DNA of 64,000 bases, taken from Candidatus Nitricoxidivorans perseverans (GTDB lineage: Bacteria > Pseudomonadota > Gammaproteobacteria > Burkholderiales > Rhodocyclaceae). The position numbers and the translations under genes are program-made. The notes under the pieces are model-generated. The model was not told where the DNA came from. It saw only the letters and a list, made by a program, of their open reading frames with translations, and ran no database searches. Shown piece after piece: positions 40,917-51,801 of the stretch; position 1 is the first letter of the stretch; every line of letters begins with the position of its first letter. The stretch covers positions 498,282 to 562,281 of the forward strand of contig CP107246.1 of the NCBI GenBank assembly GCA_030246985.1. Reading direction: 5' to 3'.

Positions 40917-41771
40917 ATGGGTGCCGGTTTCATTTTTGTCGTTGCGCTTCTCGCATTTGCCGTCATCACGCTGCTCAAGGGCGTGCGCATCGTGCCCCAG
41001 GGCGAGGAGTGGATCGTCGAGCGGCTGGGCAAGTACCACGGCACCCTGCTGCCGGGCCTCAACATCATCATTCCCTATCTGGACCGCGTCGCCTACAAGC
41101 TGGTCACCAAGGACATCATCCTCGACGTCCAGGAACAGGAAGTCATCACCAAGGACAATGCGGTGATCGTCACCAACGCCATCGCTTTCATCAAGATCAC
41201 CGATCCGATCAAGGCCGTGTATGGCGTGACGGATTTCTCCGAGGCGATCCGCAACATGATCATGACCACGCTGCGCTCCATCGTCGGCGAGATGAACCTC
41301 GACGAGGCGCTCTCCAACCGCGACAAGATCAAGGCGCGGCTGCGCGAGAGCATCGCCGACGAGGCCATCGACTGGGGCCTGACGGTGAAATCGGTCGAGA
41401 TCCAGGACATCAAGCCCTCGCAGTCGATGCAGAAGGCCATGGAGATGCAGGCTTCCGCCGAGCGCGAGCGCAAGGCCATGGTGACCCGGGCCGAGGGCGA
41501 GAAGCAATCCATGATCCTCCAGGCGGAGGCACGGCTTGAGGCGGCCCACCGCGACGCCACGGCCCAGGTGACGCTGGCGGAGGCGAGCGCCGAGGCCATC
41601 AAGCGCGTCACCCAGGCCATCGGCCAGGAAGAGGCGCCGATGCGCTACATGCTGGGCGAGAAGTACATCGCCGCCGTCGGCCGGCTGGCAAATTCAGACA
41701 ACGCCAAGACGGTGCTGCTGCCGGCGGACATCCAGGAAACCCTGCGCGGCCTGCTGGGCAAGCGGGGCTGA
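40917..41771 (+). CDS. SPFH/stomatin-like membrane protein (paraslipin, QmcA-like)
   Basis: A 284-residue protein. One N-terminal helix (FIFVVALLAFAVITLL), the SPFH domain (VPQGEEWIVERLGKYHGTLL to about residue 190), then an Ala/Glu-rich coiled coil (SAERERKAMVTRAEGEKQSM). It probably assembles into large membrane rings that affect protease activity. It follows nfeD, the usual partner. Confidence 0.92.
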   Translation: MGAGFIFVVALLAFAVITLLKGVRIVPQGEEWIVERLGKYHGTLLPGLNIIIPYLDRVAYKLVTKDIILDVQEQEVITKDNAVIVTNAIAFIKITDPIKAVYGVTDFSEAIRNMIMTTLRSIVGEMNLDEALSNRDKIKARLRESIADEAIDWGLTVKSVEIQDIKPSQSMQKAMEMQASAERERKAMVTRAEGEKQSMILQAEARLEAAHRDATAQVTLAEASAEAIKRVTQAIGQEEAPMRYMLGEKYIAAVGRLANSDNAKTVLLPADIQETLRGLLGKRG

Positions 41772-41793
41772 ACTGAACGGGGGGGGGCGCGCG

Positions 41794-42240
41794 TCAGCCC
41801 TTGTCCCGCATGAGGCGGCCTTTTTCCCTTTCCCAGTCCTTCTGCTTCTCGGCCTCGCGTTTGTCGAACTGCTTCTTGCCCTTGGCGAGCCCGATGGCCA
41901 GTTTGACGCGGCCCTTGGCGAAATGGAGATCCAGCGGCACGAGCGCGAAGCCCGCGCGCTCGACCTTGCCGATCAGCTTGTTGATTTCCTTCCTGTTCAG
42001 CAGCAGCTTGCGCGTGCGCACCGGGTCGGGGCTGACGTGGGTCGAGGCGGTGGCCAGCGGGCTCATGTGGGCGCCGAGCAGAAAGACCTCGCCGTCCTTG
42101 ATCACGACGTAGGCCTCCTTGATCTGGGCGCGGCCGGCGCGGATGGCCTTGACCTCCCATCCCTCCAGCGCGATTCCCGCCTCGAAGCGTTCTTCGATGA
42201 AGTAGTCGTGGAAGGCCTTCTTATTGTCGACGATGCTCAT
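41794..42240 (-). CDS. smpB: SsrA-binding protein
   Basis: A 148-residue partner of tmRNA in ribosome rescue. [45 protein letters not shown] and the basic tail [11 protein letters not shown]-like region ([16 protein letters not shown]) are the SmpB marks. It is divergent from ratA across 48 bases. No tmRNA gene was found in the window. Confidence 0.96.
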   Translation of the reverse strand: MSIVDNKKAFHDYFIEERFEAGIALEGWEVKAIRAGRAQIKEAYVVIKDGEVFLLGAHMSPLATASTHVSPDPVRTRKLLLNRKEINKLIGKVERAGFALVPLDLHFAKGRVKLAIGLAKGKKQFDKREAEKQKDWEREKGRLMRDKG

Positions 42241-42288
42241 GGGGATGCCGCGCGGTAGAATTGGACGATTCTATCGCAGCGAGGCGAG

Positions 42289-42720
42289 ATGGCCATCGTC
42301 GAAAAATCCGTCCTGATCGAGCGCACCGCCGCGCAGATGTTCGATCTCGTCGACCGCGTCGAGGATTATCCACAGTTCCTGCCCTGGTGCGGGGGCACGG
42401 AACTGATCGAGCGCACCGACAGCAGGACGGCCGCGCGCATCCACATCGACTACCATGGGCTCAAGGCTCATTTCGCCACGGAGAACGCCAAGGAGGCGCC
42501 GCGCTGGATGGACATCCGCCTGACCGAAGGGCCGTTCAGGCGCCTTGACGGCCACTGGCGCTTCACGCCGCTCTCCGAGACAGCCTGCAAGGTCGAATTC
42601 CGCCTCCATTACGAGTTTTCCGGCAGGCTGCTGGAAAAGGCGCTCGGCCCCGTTTTCAGCCACATCGCCAACACTTTCGTCGAATCCTTCGTCAAGCGGG
42701 CAAGCCAGGTCCATGTCTGA
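42289..42720 (+). CDS. ratA: RatA/COQ10-type START-domain protein
   Basis: A 143-residue START/Bet v1-fold protein. The pattern KSVLIERTAAQMFDLVDRVE, then YPQFLPWCGGTEL is the COQ10/RatA signature. In E. coli RatA has been described as a ribosome-association toxin, but relatives bind ubiquinone and help respiration. It is tied to rnfH by an 8-base overlap, the standard pair beside smpB. Confidence 0.9.
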   Translation: MAIVEKSVLIERTAAQMFDLVDRVEDYPQFLPWCGGTELIERTDSRTAARIHIDYHGLKAHFATENAKEAPRWMDIRLTEGPFRRLDGHWRFTPLSETACKVEFRLHYEFSGRLLEKALGPVFSHIANTFVESFVKRASQVHV

Positions 42721-43030
42721 TTCCATCCATATCGAAGTCGTCTACGCCCTGCCCGAGCGGCAGGAACTCATCCGGCTCAAGCTGCCGGCGGGCAGCAGCC
42801 TCCAACAGGCGATCGAGTCGTCCGGCCTGTTGCAGCGGCACCCGGAGATCGACCTGGCTAAGTCCAGGTTCGGTATCTACGGCAAGCTGGCCAAGGCGGA
42901 CACCCTCCTGCGCGAGCAGGACCGTGTGGAAATCTACCGCCCGCTCACCGCAGACCCGAAGGAGGTGCGCAAGCAGCGCGCCGCCGAGGGCAAGGTGATG
43001 AAGAAGGGCGGCGGGCTGGCCGAGGAATAG
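42713..43030 (+). CDS. rnfH: RnfH-family ubiquitin-like protein
   Basis: A 105-residue beta-grasp protein: IHIEVVYALPERQELIRLKL, then GIYGKLAKADTLLREQDRVE and IYRPLTADPKEVRKQRA. The role is unknown; some gene clusters link it to the Rnf complex. Here it follows ratA. Confidence 0.9.
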   Translation: MSDSIHIEVVYALPERQELIRLKLPAGSSLQQAIESSGLLQRHPEIDLAKSRFGIYGKLAKADTLLREQDRVEIYRPLTADPKEVRKQRAAEGKVMKKGGGLAEE

Positions 43031-43054
43031 CCTCCTCGCAGAAGGCGGGGGGCT

Positions 43055-43510
43055 CTATTTGCACCAGTCGGCCACGGACTTTCGGACGCCCGCAAGTTCC
43101 GCTTCGCGCGCTTCCCCGTCGAGGGCCTCGCGGTCCCCCTTGTCGTTGATGCGGAAGCGAGTCTGGCCGGATTCGATGCCCTGGAGTGCGCTCCTGGCGC
43201 GTTCGCAGTTCTTCTGCCGTTCCTCAAGCGCCGACTTTTCCTTCTCGGACTTTCCGGCCGCCTCCTTCGCTTGCAGCCGGCGCTTCCTGGCCTCCGCCTC
43301 GCTTTCCGCCTGTTGCTTGCGGGCGGCGGCCGTCGCTTCGGGGGGCGGCGATGTCATCGGGCCCATCTTGCGGGCATCGAGGCCGTGCTCGATCGGCGGC
43401 TGGTCCGAATAGTGAATCCTGCCGCCGGCATCCTTCCACGTATAGACCTGGGCGGCAGCGGCCAAGGGCAGCAGGACGAAAACGGAGAGAAGGGTGACGA
43501 CGGGGCGCAT
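43055..43510 (-). CDS. DUF4124 domain secreted protein
   Basis: A 151-residue periplasmic protein with signal peptide (MRPVVTLLSVFVLLPLAAAA). The DUF4124 domain follows directly (QVYTWKDAGGRIHYSDQPP), then a charged coiled coil rich in Ala, Glu, Lys and Arg to the end. Function unknown; family members are common in beta- and gammaproteobacteria. It is divergent from guaB. Confidence 0.85.
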   Translation of the reverse strand: MRPVVTLLSVFVLLPLAAAAQVYTWKDAGGRIHYSDQPPIEHGLDARKMGPMTSPPPEATAAARKQQAESEAEARKRRLQAKEAAGKSEKEKSALEERQKNCERARSALQGIESGQTRFRINDKGDREALDGEAREAELAGVRKSVADWCK

Positions 43511-43525
43511 GGGGGGATCCTTGGT

Positions 43526-46607
<3,082 letters not shown>

Positions 46608-46623
46608 TTACATAGCGTTTCGG

Positions 46624-46706
46624 TACTATTCGTACCTATTCAAAAAACACGAAAACTCCTTGGTAAAACAAGGGGTTTTCTGTTTTTTACTATTCCTGAC
46701 TATTCA
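46624..46706 (+). repeat. att-like repeats next to guaA, with a copy at the far side of the island
   Basis: A 19-bp unit occurs twice: TACTATTCGTACCTATTCA at 46624-46642 and TACTATTCCTGACTATTCA at 46688-46706, differing at 3 positions. The core ATTCCTGACTATTCAG (46692-46707) is repeated exactly at 48437-48452, just before the alpA start. The two copies enclose the integrase gene and alpA. This may be an attachment-site duplication or integrase arm sites; the guaA 3' coding bases themselves are not repeated in the window. Confidence 0.5.
46652..46688 (+). terminator. Rho-independent terminator behind guaA
   Basis: AAAACTCCTTG (46652-46662) pairs with CAAGGGGTTTT (46669-46679) with one mismatch, a 6-base loop and a T-rich tail to 46688. 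Confidence 0.82.
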
Positions 46707-46721
46707 GGGTAGCCCGCTTCT

Positions 46722-46880
46722 GGTGACGGTATCGTCGACGGTATTGGTATTTCTTGAGAGCTCACGTAACATCGATACCGTCAACATCAAATGGACGCGT
46801 TGACGGTATCGTGAAATGCAAAACCCAGTAACCATGCGTGTTAGCGGGCGAAATTTGGAAATTTTGCGTTGACGGTATCG
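46722..46880 (+). repeat. Five 13-bp iterons (GTTGACGGTATCG type) ahead of the integrase gene
   Basis: Copies are at 46722-46734, 46734-46746, 46773-46785 (inverted), 46799-46811 and 46868-46880. The third and fourth form a perfect 13-bp inverted repeat. The first two are abutting with one and two mismatches. Such spacing suggests arm-type sites for the integrase or operators for the AlpA-like protein. Confidence 0.65.
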
Positions 46881-46900
46881 GCGACCAGAAAAGGGCCACC

Positions 46901-48136
46901 ATGCTTACCGATACCCAACTGAAGAACCTCAAGCCGACCGGCAAGCTGTACAAACTGGTCGATCGTGACGGCCTCTATGTGGCGGTTACTCCGTCCGGAG
47001 TTATTTCCTTCCGATACGACTATCGACTGAACGGTCGGCGAGAAACCCTCGTTCTTGGTCAATACGGTCCAGAAGGCCTTACCTTGGGCGAGGCCAGGGA
47101 AAAACTGATCGGAGTTAAGCGGGAAATTGCCGCGGGGAAGTCACCGGCAAAGGAAAAGCAGCGTTCGATTCAGAAATCCAAGGCAGCTAAGACTTTCGGC
47201 GAGTTCTCGACCCTGTGGCTGAAGGAATATCGCATGGCAGACAGTACCCGGGACATGCGGAAATCAGTCATTGATCGCGATATCGAGCCCGAGTTTGGCC
47301 GACGCCTTCTCAAGGAAATCGCGGCCGAAGATTTGCGGGCACTGTGCGAACGGGTCAAGACTCAACGCAACGCACCGGCAACGGCCGTTCATATCCGGGA
47401 CATTGTTGCTCAGGTTTTCAGGTTTGCGATCGAGCGTGGTCACAAGGTCGCAAATCCTGCCGATGATGTCAGGGCATCCTCGATCGCGACCTTCAAGCCC
47501 AAAGATCGGGCGCTTTCCCCAGATGAAATCAGGATGTTCTTTCAGGAGCTGGATTTGGTACCGACTCTGCCCACCATCCGGTTGGCGCTGAAGCTTGTTC
47601 TTCTTACACTTGTGCGCAAGGGGGAGCTTCTCAATGCGACCTGGGATGAGATGGATTTCGTCGGTGCCAAGTGGATCATCCCCGCGCAGAGAATGAAGGC
47701 CAGAAGGCCCCATGTGATTTACTTGCCCGACCAGGCTATGGACATCATGATTGCCCTGAAGACCTGCGCAGGAGGATCCAATTTCATCCTGCCGTCCAGG
47801 TATGAAGGTGACAAGGGCATGTCCAACAATACCCTCAACCGCGTTATTACTGTCACGGTCGAGCATGCGAAGAAAAAGGATTTGCCCCTGGAAGATTTCA
47901 CCGTTCATGATCTCCGCAGAACGGGTTCAACGCTTCTTCATGAGGCGGGATTCAATACCGACTGGATTGAGAAATGCCTGGCCCATGAACAGAAGGGCGT
48001 CAGGGCCATCTACAACAAGGCAGAGTACGCGGATCAGCGCAAGGACATGCTCCAGCAATGGGCAAATATGGTTGATGCGTGGATTGCCGGGAAAGAAGTC
48101 ACACCCATTCTTCGTCCTACCCGCGCGGCGGCCTAG
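46901..48136 (+). CDS. int: Tyrosine recombinase/integrase, P4 type
   Basis: A 411-residue integrase. The N-terminal arm-binding domain (TDTQLKNLKPTGKLYKLVDR), a SAM-like core-binding domain around 110-190 and the catalytic domain are present, with Arg in TLVRKGELLNATWDEM, the HDLRRTGSTLLHEAG box, LAHEQ and the nucleophile Tyr in AIYNKAEY. ATG 46901 starts at the usual point of the family; GTG 46838 is unlikely. Lower GC than its neighbours marks it as acquired. It sits directly behind guaA. Confidence 0.93.
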   Translation: MLTDTQLKNLKPTGKLYKLVDRDGLYVAVTPSGVISFRYDYRLNGRRETLVLGQYGPEGLTLGEAREKLIGVKREIAAGKSPAKEKQRSIQKSKAAKTFGEFSTLWLKEYRMADSTRDMRKSVIDRDIEPEFGRRLLKEIAAEDLRALCERVKTQRNAPATAVHIRDIVAQVFRFAIERGHKVANPADDVRASSIATFKPKDRALSPDEIRMFFQELDLVPTLPTIRLALKLVLLTLVRKGELLNATWDEMDFVGAKWIIPAQRMKARRPHVIYLPDQAMDIMIALKTCAGGSNFILPSRYEGDKGMSNNTLNRVITVTVEHAKKKDLPLEDFTVHDLRRTGSTLLHEAGFNTDWIEKCLAHEQKGVRAIYNKAEYADQRKDMLQQWANMVDAWIAGKEVTPILRPTRAAA

Positions 48137-48170
48137 AAATTTGATGCAACCGAGCGGGCTTGTGCCGGCG

Positions 48171-48431
48171 TCAGGCCTGTTTTCGGACAGGTCTGAATTT
48201 GCGTTTTTGGACATCCGGCGGAAGCTGGGATTGGATGAGCGCCGAGCGTCTTTCTTGAATCCAGTTCTCCACTTCGTCAAGATCCCAGACAACGCAACGT
48301 GGCGTTAGATTGAATCTATTGGGAAAGCCACCGGACTTTTCGAGCCGGTAAATTGCCGAGTCGGAAAGTGGGATGAGATGGAGTAATTCTTCGCGTCTGA
48401 TCAAGCGCTTGACCTGAATTGGTTTGCTCAT
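48171..48431 (-). CDS. AlpA-family phage/island transcriptional regulator
   Basis: An 86-residue protein with a MerR-like winged helix: VKRLIRREELLHLIPLSDSA, then IYRLEKSGGFPNRF and WDLDEVENWIQERR. AlpA proteins switch on excision genes of P4-like islands. I begin it at ATG 48431, as a start at 48464 would add a stretch inside the repeat. It is convergent with the integrase gene. Confidence 0.88.
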   Translation of the reverse strand: MSKPIQVKRLIRREELLHLIPLSDSAIYRLEKSGGFPNRFNLTPRCVVWDLDEVENWIQERRSALIQSQLPPDVQKRKFRPVRKQA

Positions 48432-48558
48432 TGTCGATTCCTGACTATTCAGTACTATCGACAATTACAGCTCACCATGGACCGGCTAGGATTTCGAAAT
48501 CGATCCAAAAAGGGCGTATTTCGAGATTCCGTGCCAATCTCTTTTCGTCTGCTGTGTC

Positions 48559-48912
48559 TACGGTCGCGCCGCCCGCGCGGCTTTGCGTCATGCTGATATC
48601 TGGCCGCGGATCGAGGCTCGTCTGGTGCTGGGCGAAAACGCGGGCCAAGCCATGCAGTTCGCCTCCAGCGGTTCGAGCCAGGGCGGCATCGTGCCGCTGT
48701 CGCTCTCTCGAGCACCGGAACTTGCCAGGCTGGGGAACTTTGCCCTGTTGCCGGCGGAATGGCATGCCGACGAGCCCTTGCGCCAGCGCATGGCGCTGAC
48801 GAAGAAAGCCGGTGCGGCGGCCGAGGCGTTCTACCGCTATCTGCAACAGCCGGCGGCGCGGGAGATTCTGGCCCGTTACGGCTTCGCGCAGCCGGACGCG
48901 GCAAGGCGCTGA
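48559..48912 (+). pseudogene. modA: modA, 3' third only (molybdate-binding protein remnant)
   Basis: In-frame ModA-like sequence begins at YGRAARAALRHADIW (48559) and continues with the conserved LVLGENAGQAMQFASSGSSQ and QQPAAREILARYGFAQP to a normal stop. About two thirds of a 250-residue ModA, with the signal peptide and the first lobe, is missing. Upstream, the frame runs into island DNA (stop at 48487). The joint lies about 100 bases past the att-like repeat, so element activity probably removed the 5' part. Confidence 0.85.
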
Positions 48913-48916
48913 AGCC

Positions 48917-49585
48917 GTGGATTGGGAGACCATCACCCTCTCGCTGAAGCTCGCGGCGGCAACCTTGATCGTGCTGCTGCCGCTGGCAATCGCCACGGGC
49001 TATTGGCTGGCGGTAACGCGCTGGCGCGCCAAGCCCTGGATCGAGGGCCTGCTGGCGCTGCCGCTGGTGCTGCCGCCGACGGTGATCGGTTTCTACCTGA
49101 TGGTCGCCATGGGCGGACAAAGCTGGCTCGGGCAGTGGTACGAGCGTATCGCGGGAACCACGCTGGCCTTCAGCTTCAGCGGGCTGGTAGTGGCCTCGGT
49201 GATTTTCAACATTCCCTTCGCGGTGCAGCCGATCCAGCGCGCGTTCGAGGGCATCGCGCCGGACATCCGCGAGGCCGCGCAATGCTGCGGGCTGAGCTTC
49301 CGTCAAGCCTTCACGCGCATCGAACTGCCCCTGGCCTGGCCCGGCATCCTCTCGGCGGCGGTGATGAGCTTCGCCCATACGCTGGGCGAGTTCGGCGTGG
49401 TGCTGATGGTGGGCGGTAATATTCCGGGCGAAACCAAGACCGTCGCCATTGCGATCTATGACCGGGCGCAGGCGTTCGACCTCGCCGCCGCCGGATCGAT
49501 GTCCTTGCTGCTGCTGGCGATTTCGCTGGTCACCATCGCCGTCAGCTACGGCTATGTGGAGCGACTGATGCGGCGGCGCGCGTGA
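48917..49585 (+). CDS. modB: Molybdate ABC transporter permease
   Basis: A 222-residue inner-membrane permease with five to six helices. The EAA loop that docks ModC is EAAQCCGLSFRQAFTRIELP, then LAWPGILSAAVMSFAHTLGE, typical of ModB. GTG 48917 starts 4 bases after the modA remnant, and the end overlaps modC by 4 bases. With modA broken, uptake would need a binding protein from elsewhere. Confidence 0.93.
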   Translation: MDWETITLSLKLAAATLIVLLPLAIATGYWLAVTRWRAKPWIEGLLALPLVLPPTVIGFYLMVAMGGQSWLGQWYERIAGTTLAFSFSGLVVASVIFNIPFAVQPIQRAFEGIAPDIREAAQCCGLSFRQAFTRIELPLAWPGILSAAVMSFAHTLGEFGVVLMVGGNIPGETKTVAIAIYDRAQAFDLAAAGSMSLLLLAISLVTIAVSYGYVERLMRRRA

Positions 49586-50745
49586 GCATCGAACTGGAAC
49601 TGCGCCACGGCGGGCCGTGCCTCGATCTGACGGCTACCCTGCCGGCAGGCGAGATCACCGCGCTGCTGGGGCCGTCCGGCTCCGGCAAGACCTCGATCCT
49701 GCGGGCGATTGCCGGCCTGCTGCGGCTCGACCGCGAGAGGGTGTCGGTCGGTGGCGAGCCCTGGAGCGACAGCGGGCGCGGCTTCCATCTGCCGACGCGC
49801 CGACGCCAGGTGGGTTTCGTCTCCCAGCATTACTCATTGTTTCCGCACTTGAGTGTCTTGGCCAACGTCGAAATGGCGCTGCTGCACCTGGCGCCGAACG
49901 AGCGGCGCGAGCGCGCACGCGCGAGCCTGGAACTGACGCAGGTCGCGGCACTGGACGATCGCATTCCGCGCGAGCTTTCCGGCGGCCAGAAGCAACGCGT
50001 GGCCCTGGCGCGTGCGATAGCCCGCGAGCCAAGGGTGCTGCTGCTGGATGAGCCGTTCTCCGCCGTCGATCGCAGCACCCGAAAACAGCTTTACGTCGAA
50101 TTGCTGCGTTTGCACGAGCGGATCTCGGCCACCATGGTCCTCGTCACCCACGACCTGGATGAGGCGGCGCAACTGGCCAGCCACCTGTGCCTGGTGAAGG
50201 ACGGCCGTCTGTTGCAGGCAGGGCCGACGCGCGAGGTGCTGGCTCACCCGACTGGCGAGGCCGCTGCGCGCCTACTCGACATGGCGAATATTTTCGATGG
50301 TAGCCAGGAGGTCGCGGACGGCCCGCGCGCCGTGCTGCGCTGGGGGCCGCATGTGCTGCGCGTACGCCGTCCGGGGCCGGCGTCGGGCAAGGTGCGCTGG
50401 GCAATCGCGCCCGGCAATGTCCTGCTGGTTCGTCCCGACAAACCCTGGAGCGGACATCTGGAAAACCCGGTGAACGCCACCGTCGGCGAACTCATTCCGC
50501 TCGGCGCCGAAGTCCTGGTCTGGCTGGTACCGGAAGGCTTGCCGGACGTGCGCCTGCAAATGCGCCTGCCGCTACGCGCGCTGACGCGGTATCCACTGCT
50601 GCCGGGGCAAGCGGTCACCGTCTGCCTGCGCGGCGCCGATCTGCTGGTTTTCGGCGATGACACTGCGTTGCGCGGTATCCCCCAAGGGGACTTCCTTCGG
50701 GGCGTCGCCAGCGCCGGCGCGGTGCGTCCCTTCGGGAACTCTTGA
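49582..50745 (+). CDS. modC: Molybdate ABC transporter ATP-binding protein
   Basis: A 387-residue ATPase. It has a Walker A GPSGSGKTS, a Q-loop near FVSQHYSLFP, the signature LSGGQKQRVALARA, Walker B VLLLDEPFSAVD and a C-terminal TOBE/MOP part (PVNATVGELIPLGAEVLVWL). The last 25 residues (RGIPQGDFLRGVASAGAVRP and on) are not ModC-like: they are read from the repeat element that starts at 50672 and supplies the stop codon. The original end was probably near GDDTAL. Confidence 0.92.
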   Translation: MSIELELRHGGPCLDLTATLPAGEITALLGPSGSGKTSILRAIAGLLRLDRERVSVGGEPWSDSGRGFHLPTRRRQVGFVSQHYSLFPHLSVLANVEMALLHLAPNERRERARASLELTQVAALDDRIPRELSGGQKQRVALARAIAREPRVLLLDEPFSAVDRSTRKQLYVELLRLHERISATMVLVTHDLDEAAQLASHLCLVKDGRLLQAGPTREVLAHPTGEAAARLLDMANIFDGSQEVADGPRAVLRWGPHVLRVRRPGPASGKVRWAIAPGNVLLVRPDKPWSGHLENPVNATVGELIPLGAEVLVWLVPEGLPDVRLQMRLPLRALTRYPLLPGQAVTVCLRGADLLVFGDDTALRGIPQGDFLRGVASAGAVRPFGNS

Positions 50746-50834
50746 GCATGCTGTTCGAGGTCCCCGGCGTCGTCGTTATGTGCTCAGGTTCTTCCTTGGC
50801 GTCTCGCCAGCGCCGTCCCACAAGGGGATACCGC
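50672..50834 (+). repeat. 163-bp REP/MITE-like element at the end of modC
   Basis: It is bounded by a perfect 11-bp inverted pair, GCGGTATCCCC (50672-50682) and GGGGATACCGC (50824-50834). Inside, two related units (CTTCCTTCGGGGCGTCGCCA from 50691 and CTTCCTTGGCGTCTCGCCAG from 50791) run in the same direction. The first 39 bases from 50678 to 50716 recur exactly, inverted, at 52992-53030 within the kinase gene. No open frame of its own. Confidence 0.7.
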
Positions 50835-50871
50835 TTCGCATAACTTTCCATTGACGCGCTACACTTGCTCC

Positions 50872-51801
50872 ATGGATCGACGTGCTTTCCTTTCCCTTGC
50901 CGGCGCCGCGCTGCTGACCGCTCCCTGGCGCGAGGGCGGCGTTGCACGGGCGGCACTGCCCGCCCTTGCCGGCGACGACATCTGCCGCAACGCGCGTGCG
51001 CTGCCCATTCTCGTCGCCTCCACCGGCACTGGCGAACTGTCCTATCAGGGCACGCACATCCTCGCCTTGGGCGCGATGAAAGACCTCGCAACGGCCTTCG
51101 CCGCAAGCGGCGGGCGTCTTGCGGTGACCGGTGGCGGCTGCGACGATGGTATCGCCGGCGTCAAGCGCAATCTCTCCGATTTCGGCGGCATGTGCTGTCC
51201 GGTCAAGGGCTCTGCCGCCGAGGGCTTGCCGCACCTGGTCGTCGCGCAGGACATGAAGGCGGTGGTCGCGCATCCTTCCAATAACGTCGCCGGCCTGTCG
51301 CTGTCCCAACTCAAGCAGGTGGCGCGTGGCAGGATTCTCGACTGGCGCGAACTCGGCGGCGAAACGAAACCCGTTGCGCAAGTGGTCCGCCGCCACTGCC
51401 CCGATTACGTCGAACCGGTACGCGCCGCCTTGCTCGACAACCGGCCGGACTGGTCGGGCAAGGCGCTGTTCGTTGATACCGACGAACAGATCGTCGACCT
51501 GGTCTCGCGCTTCCCGGCGGGGCTGGGCGTGGTGAGCTGGGTCTTCGCCCGGCCATTGGTCGAATCCGGCAGGCTTCGTCTGCTGGCGCTGGACGGCCTG
51601 CGACCCGACCGCGACCGGTCGCGTTATCCGCTGACAGGGCCGCTGTCGCTGATCTTCCGCGCCTGGGACGCCAAGCGCATGACGCCGTTCTTCGACTTCC
51701 TGTATGGCGACCGGGGGCGAGCCATCGTCACGCGCGACCTGATCCCGGTTTCGCGCGAGCAAGCCGGCTACCGGGGCGCTTCTACCTTCGGCCGCGCCTG
51801 A
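50872..51801 (+). CDS. PstS-like periplasmic substrate-binding protein
   Basis: A 309-residue protein with an N-terminal signal (MDRRAFLSLAGAALLTAPW; a weak Tat-like RR pair). The body follows the PBP-like domain of phosphate binders (TGGGCDDGIAGVKRNLSDFG, VKGSAAEGLPHLVVAQDM, LSQLKQVARGRILDWRELGG). It carries five or more Cys in the mature part (CRNA, GGCDD, MCCPV, RHCPDY), odd for this fold. No permease is nearby. Its end overlaps the convergent kinase gene by 34 bases. It may deliver a ligand to ModBC or to the kinase; this is inference. Confidence 0.65.
   Translation: MDRRAFLSLAGAALLTAPWREGGVARAALPALAGDDICRNARALPILVASTGTGELSYQGTHILALGAMKDLATAFAASGGRLAVTGGGCDDGIAGVKRNLSDFGGMCCPVKGSAAEGLPHLVVAQDMKAVVAHPSNNVAGLSLSQLKQVARGRILDWRELGGETKPVAQVVRRHCPDYVEPVRAALLDNRPDWSGKALFVDTDEQIVDLVSRFPAGLGVVSWVFARPLVESGRLRLLALDGLRPDRDRSRYPLTGPLSLIFRAWDAKRMTPFFDFLYGDRGRAIVTRDLIPVSREQAGYRGASTFGRA

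Noticed and set aside
41779-41787. Run of nine G between the SPFH gene and smpB as a phase-variation tract
   Set aside because: It lies between convergent stop codons, where slippage would change neither a reading frame nor a promoter.
46608-46900. tRNA or other small RNA gene as integration target behind guaA
   Set aside because: No cloverleaf-like set of arms or CCA end; the stretch is accounted for by a terminator, att-like repeats and iterons.
48490-48558. N-terminal part of modA directly before 48559
   Set aside because: The open frame from 48490 does not read like ModA and follows a stop at 48487; homology begins only at YGRAAR.
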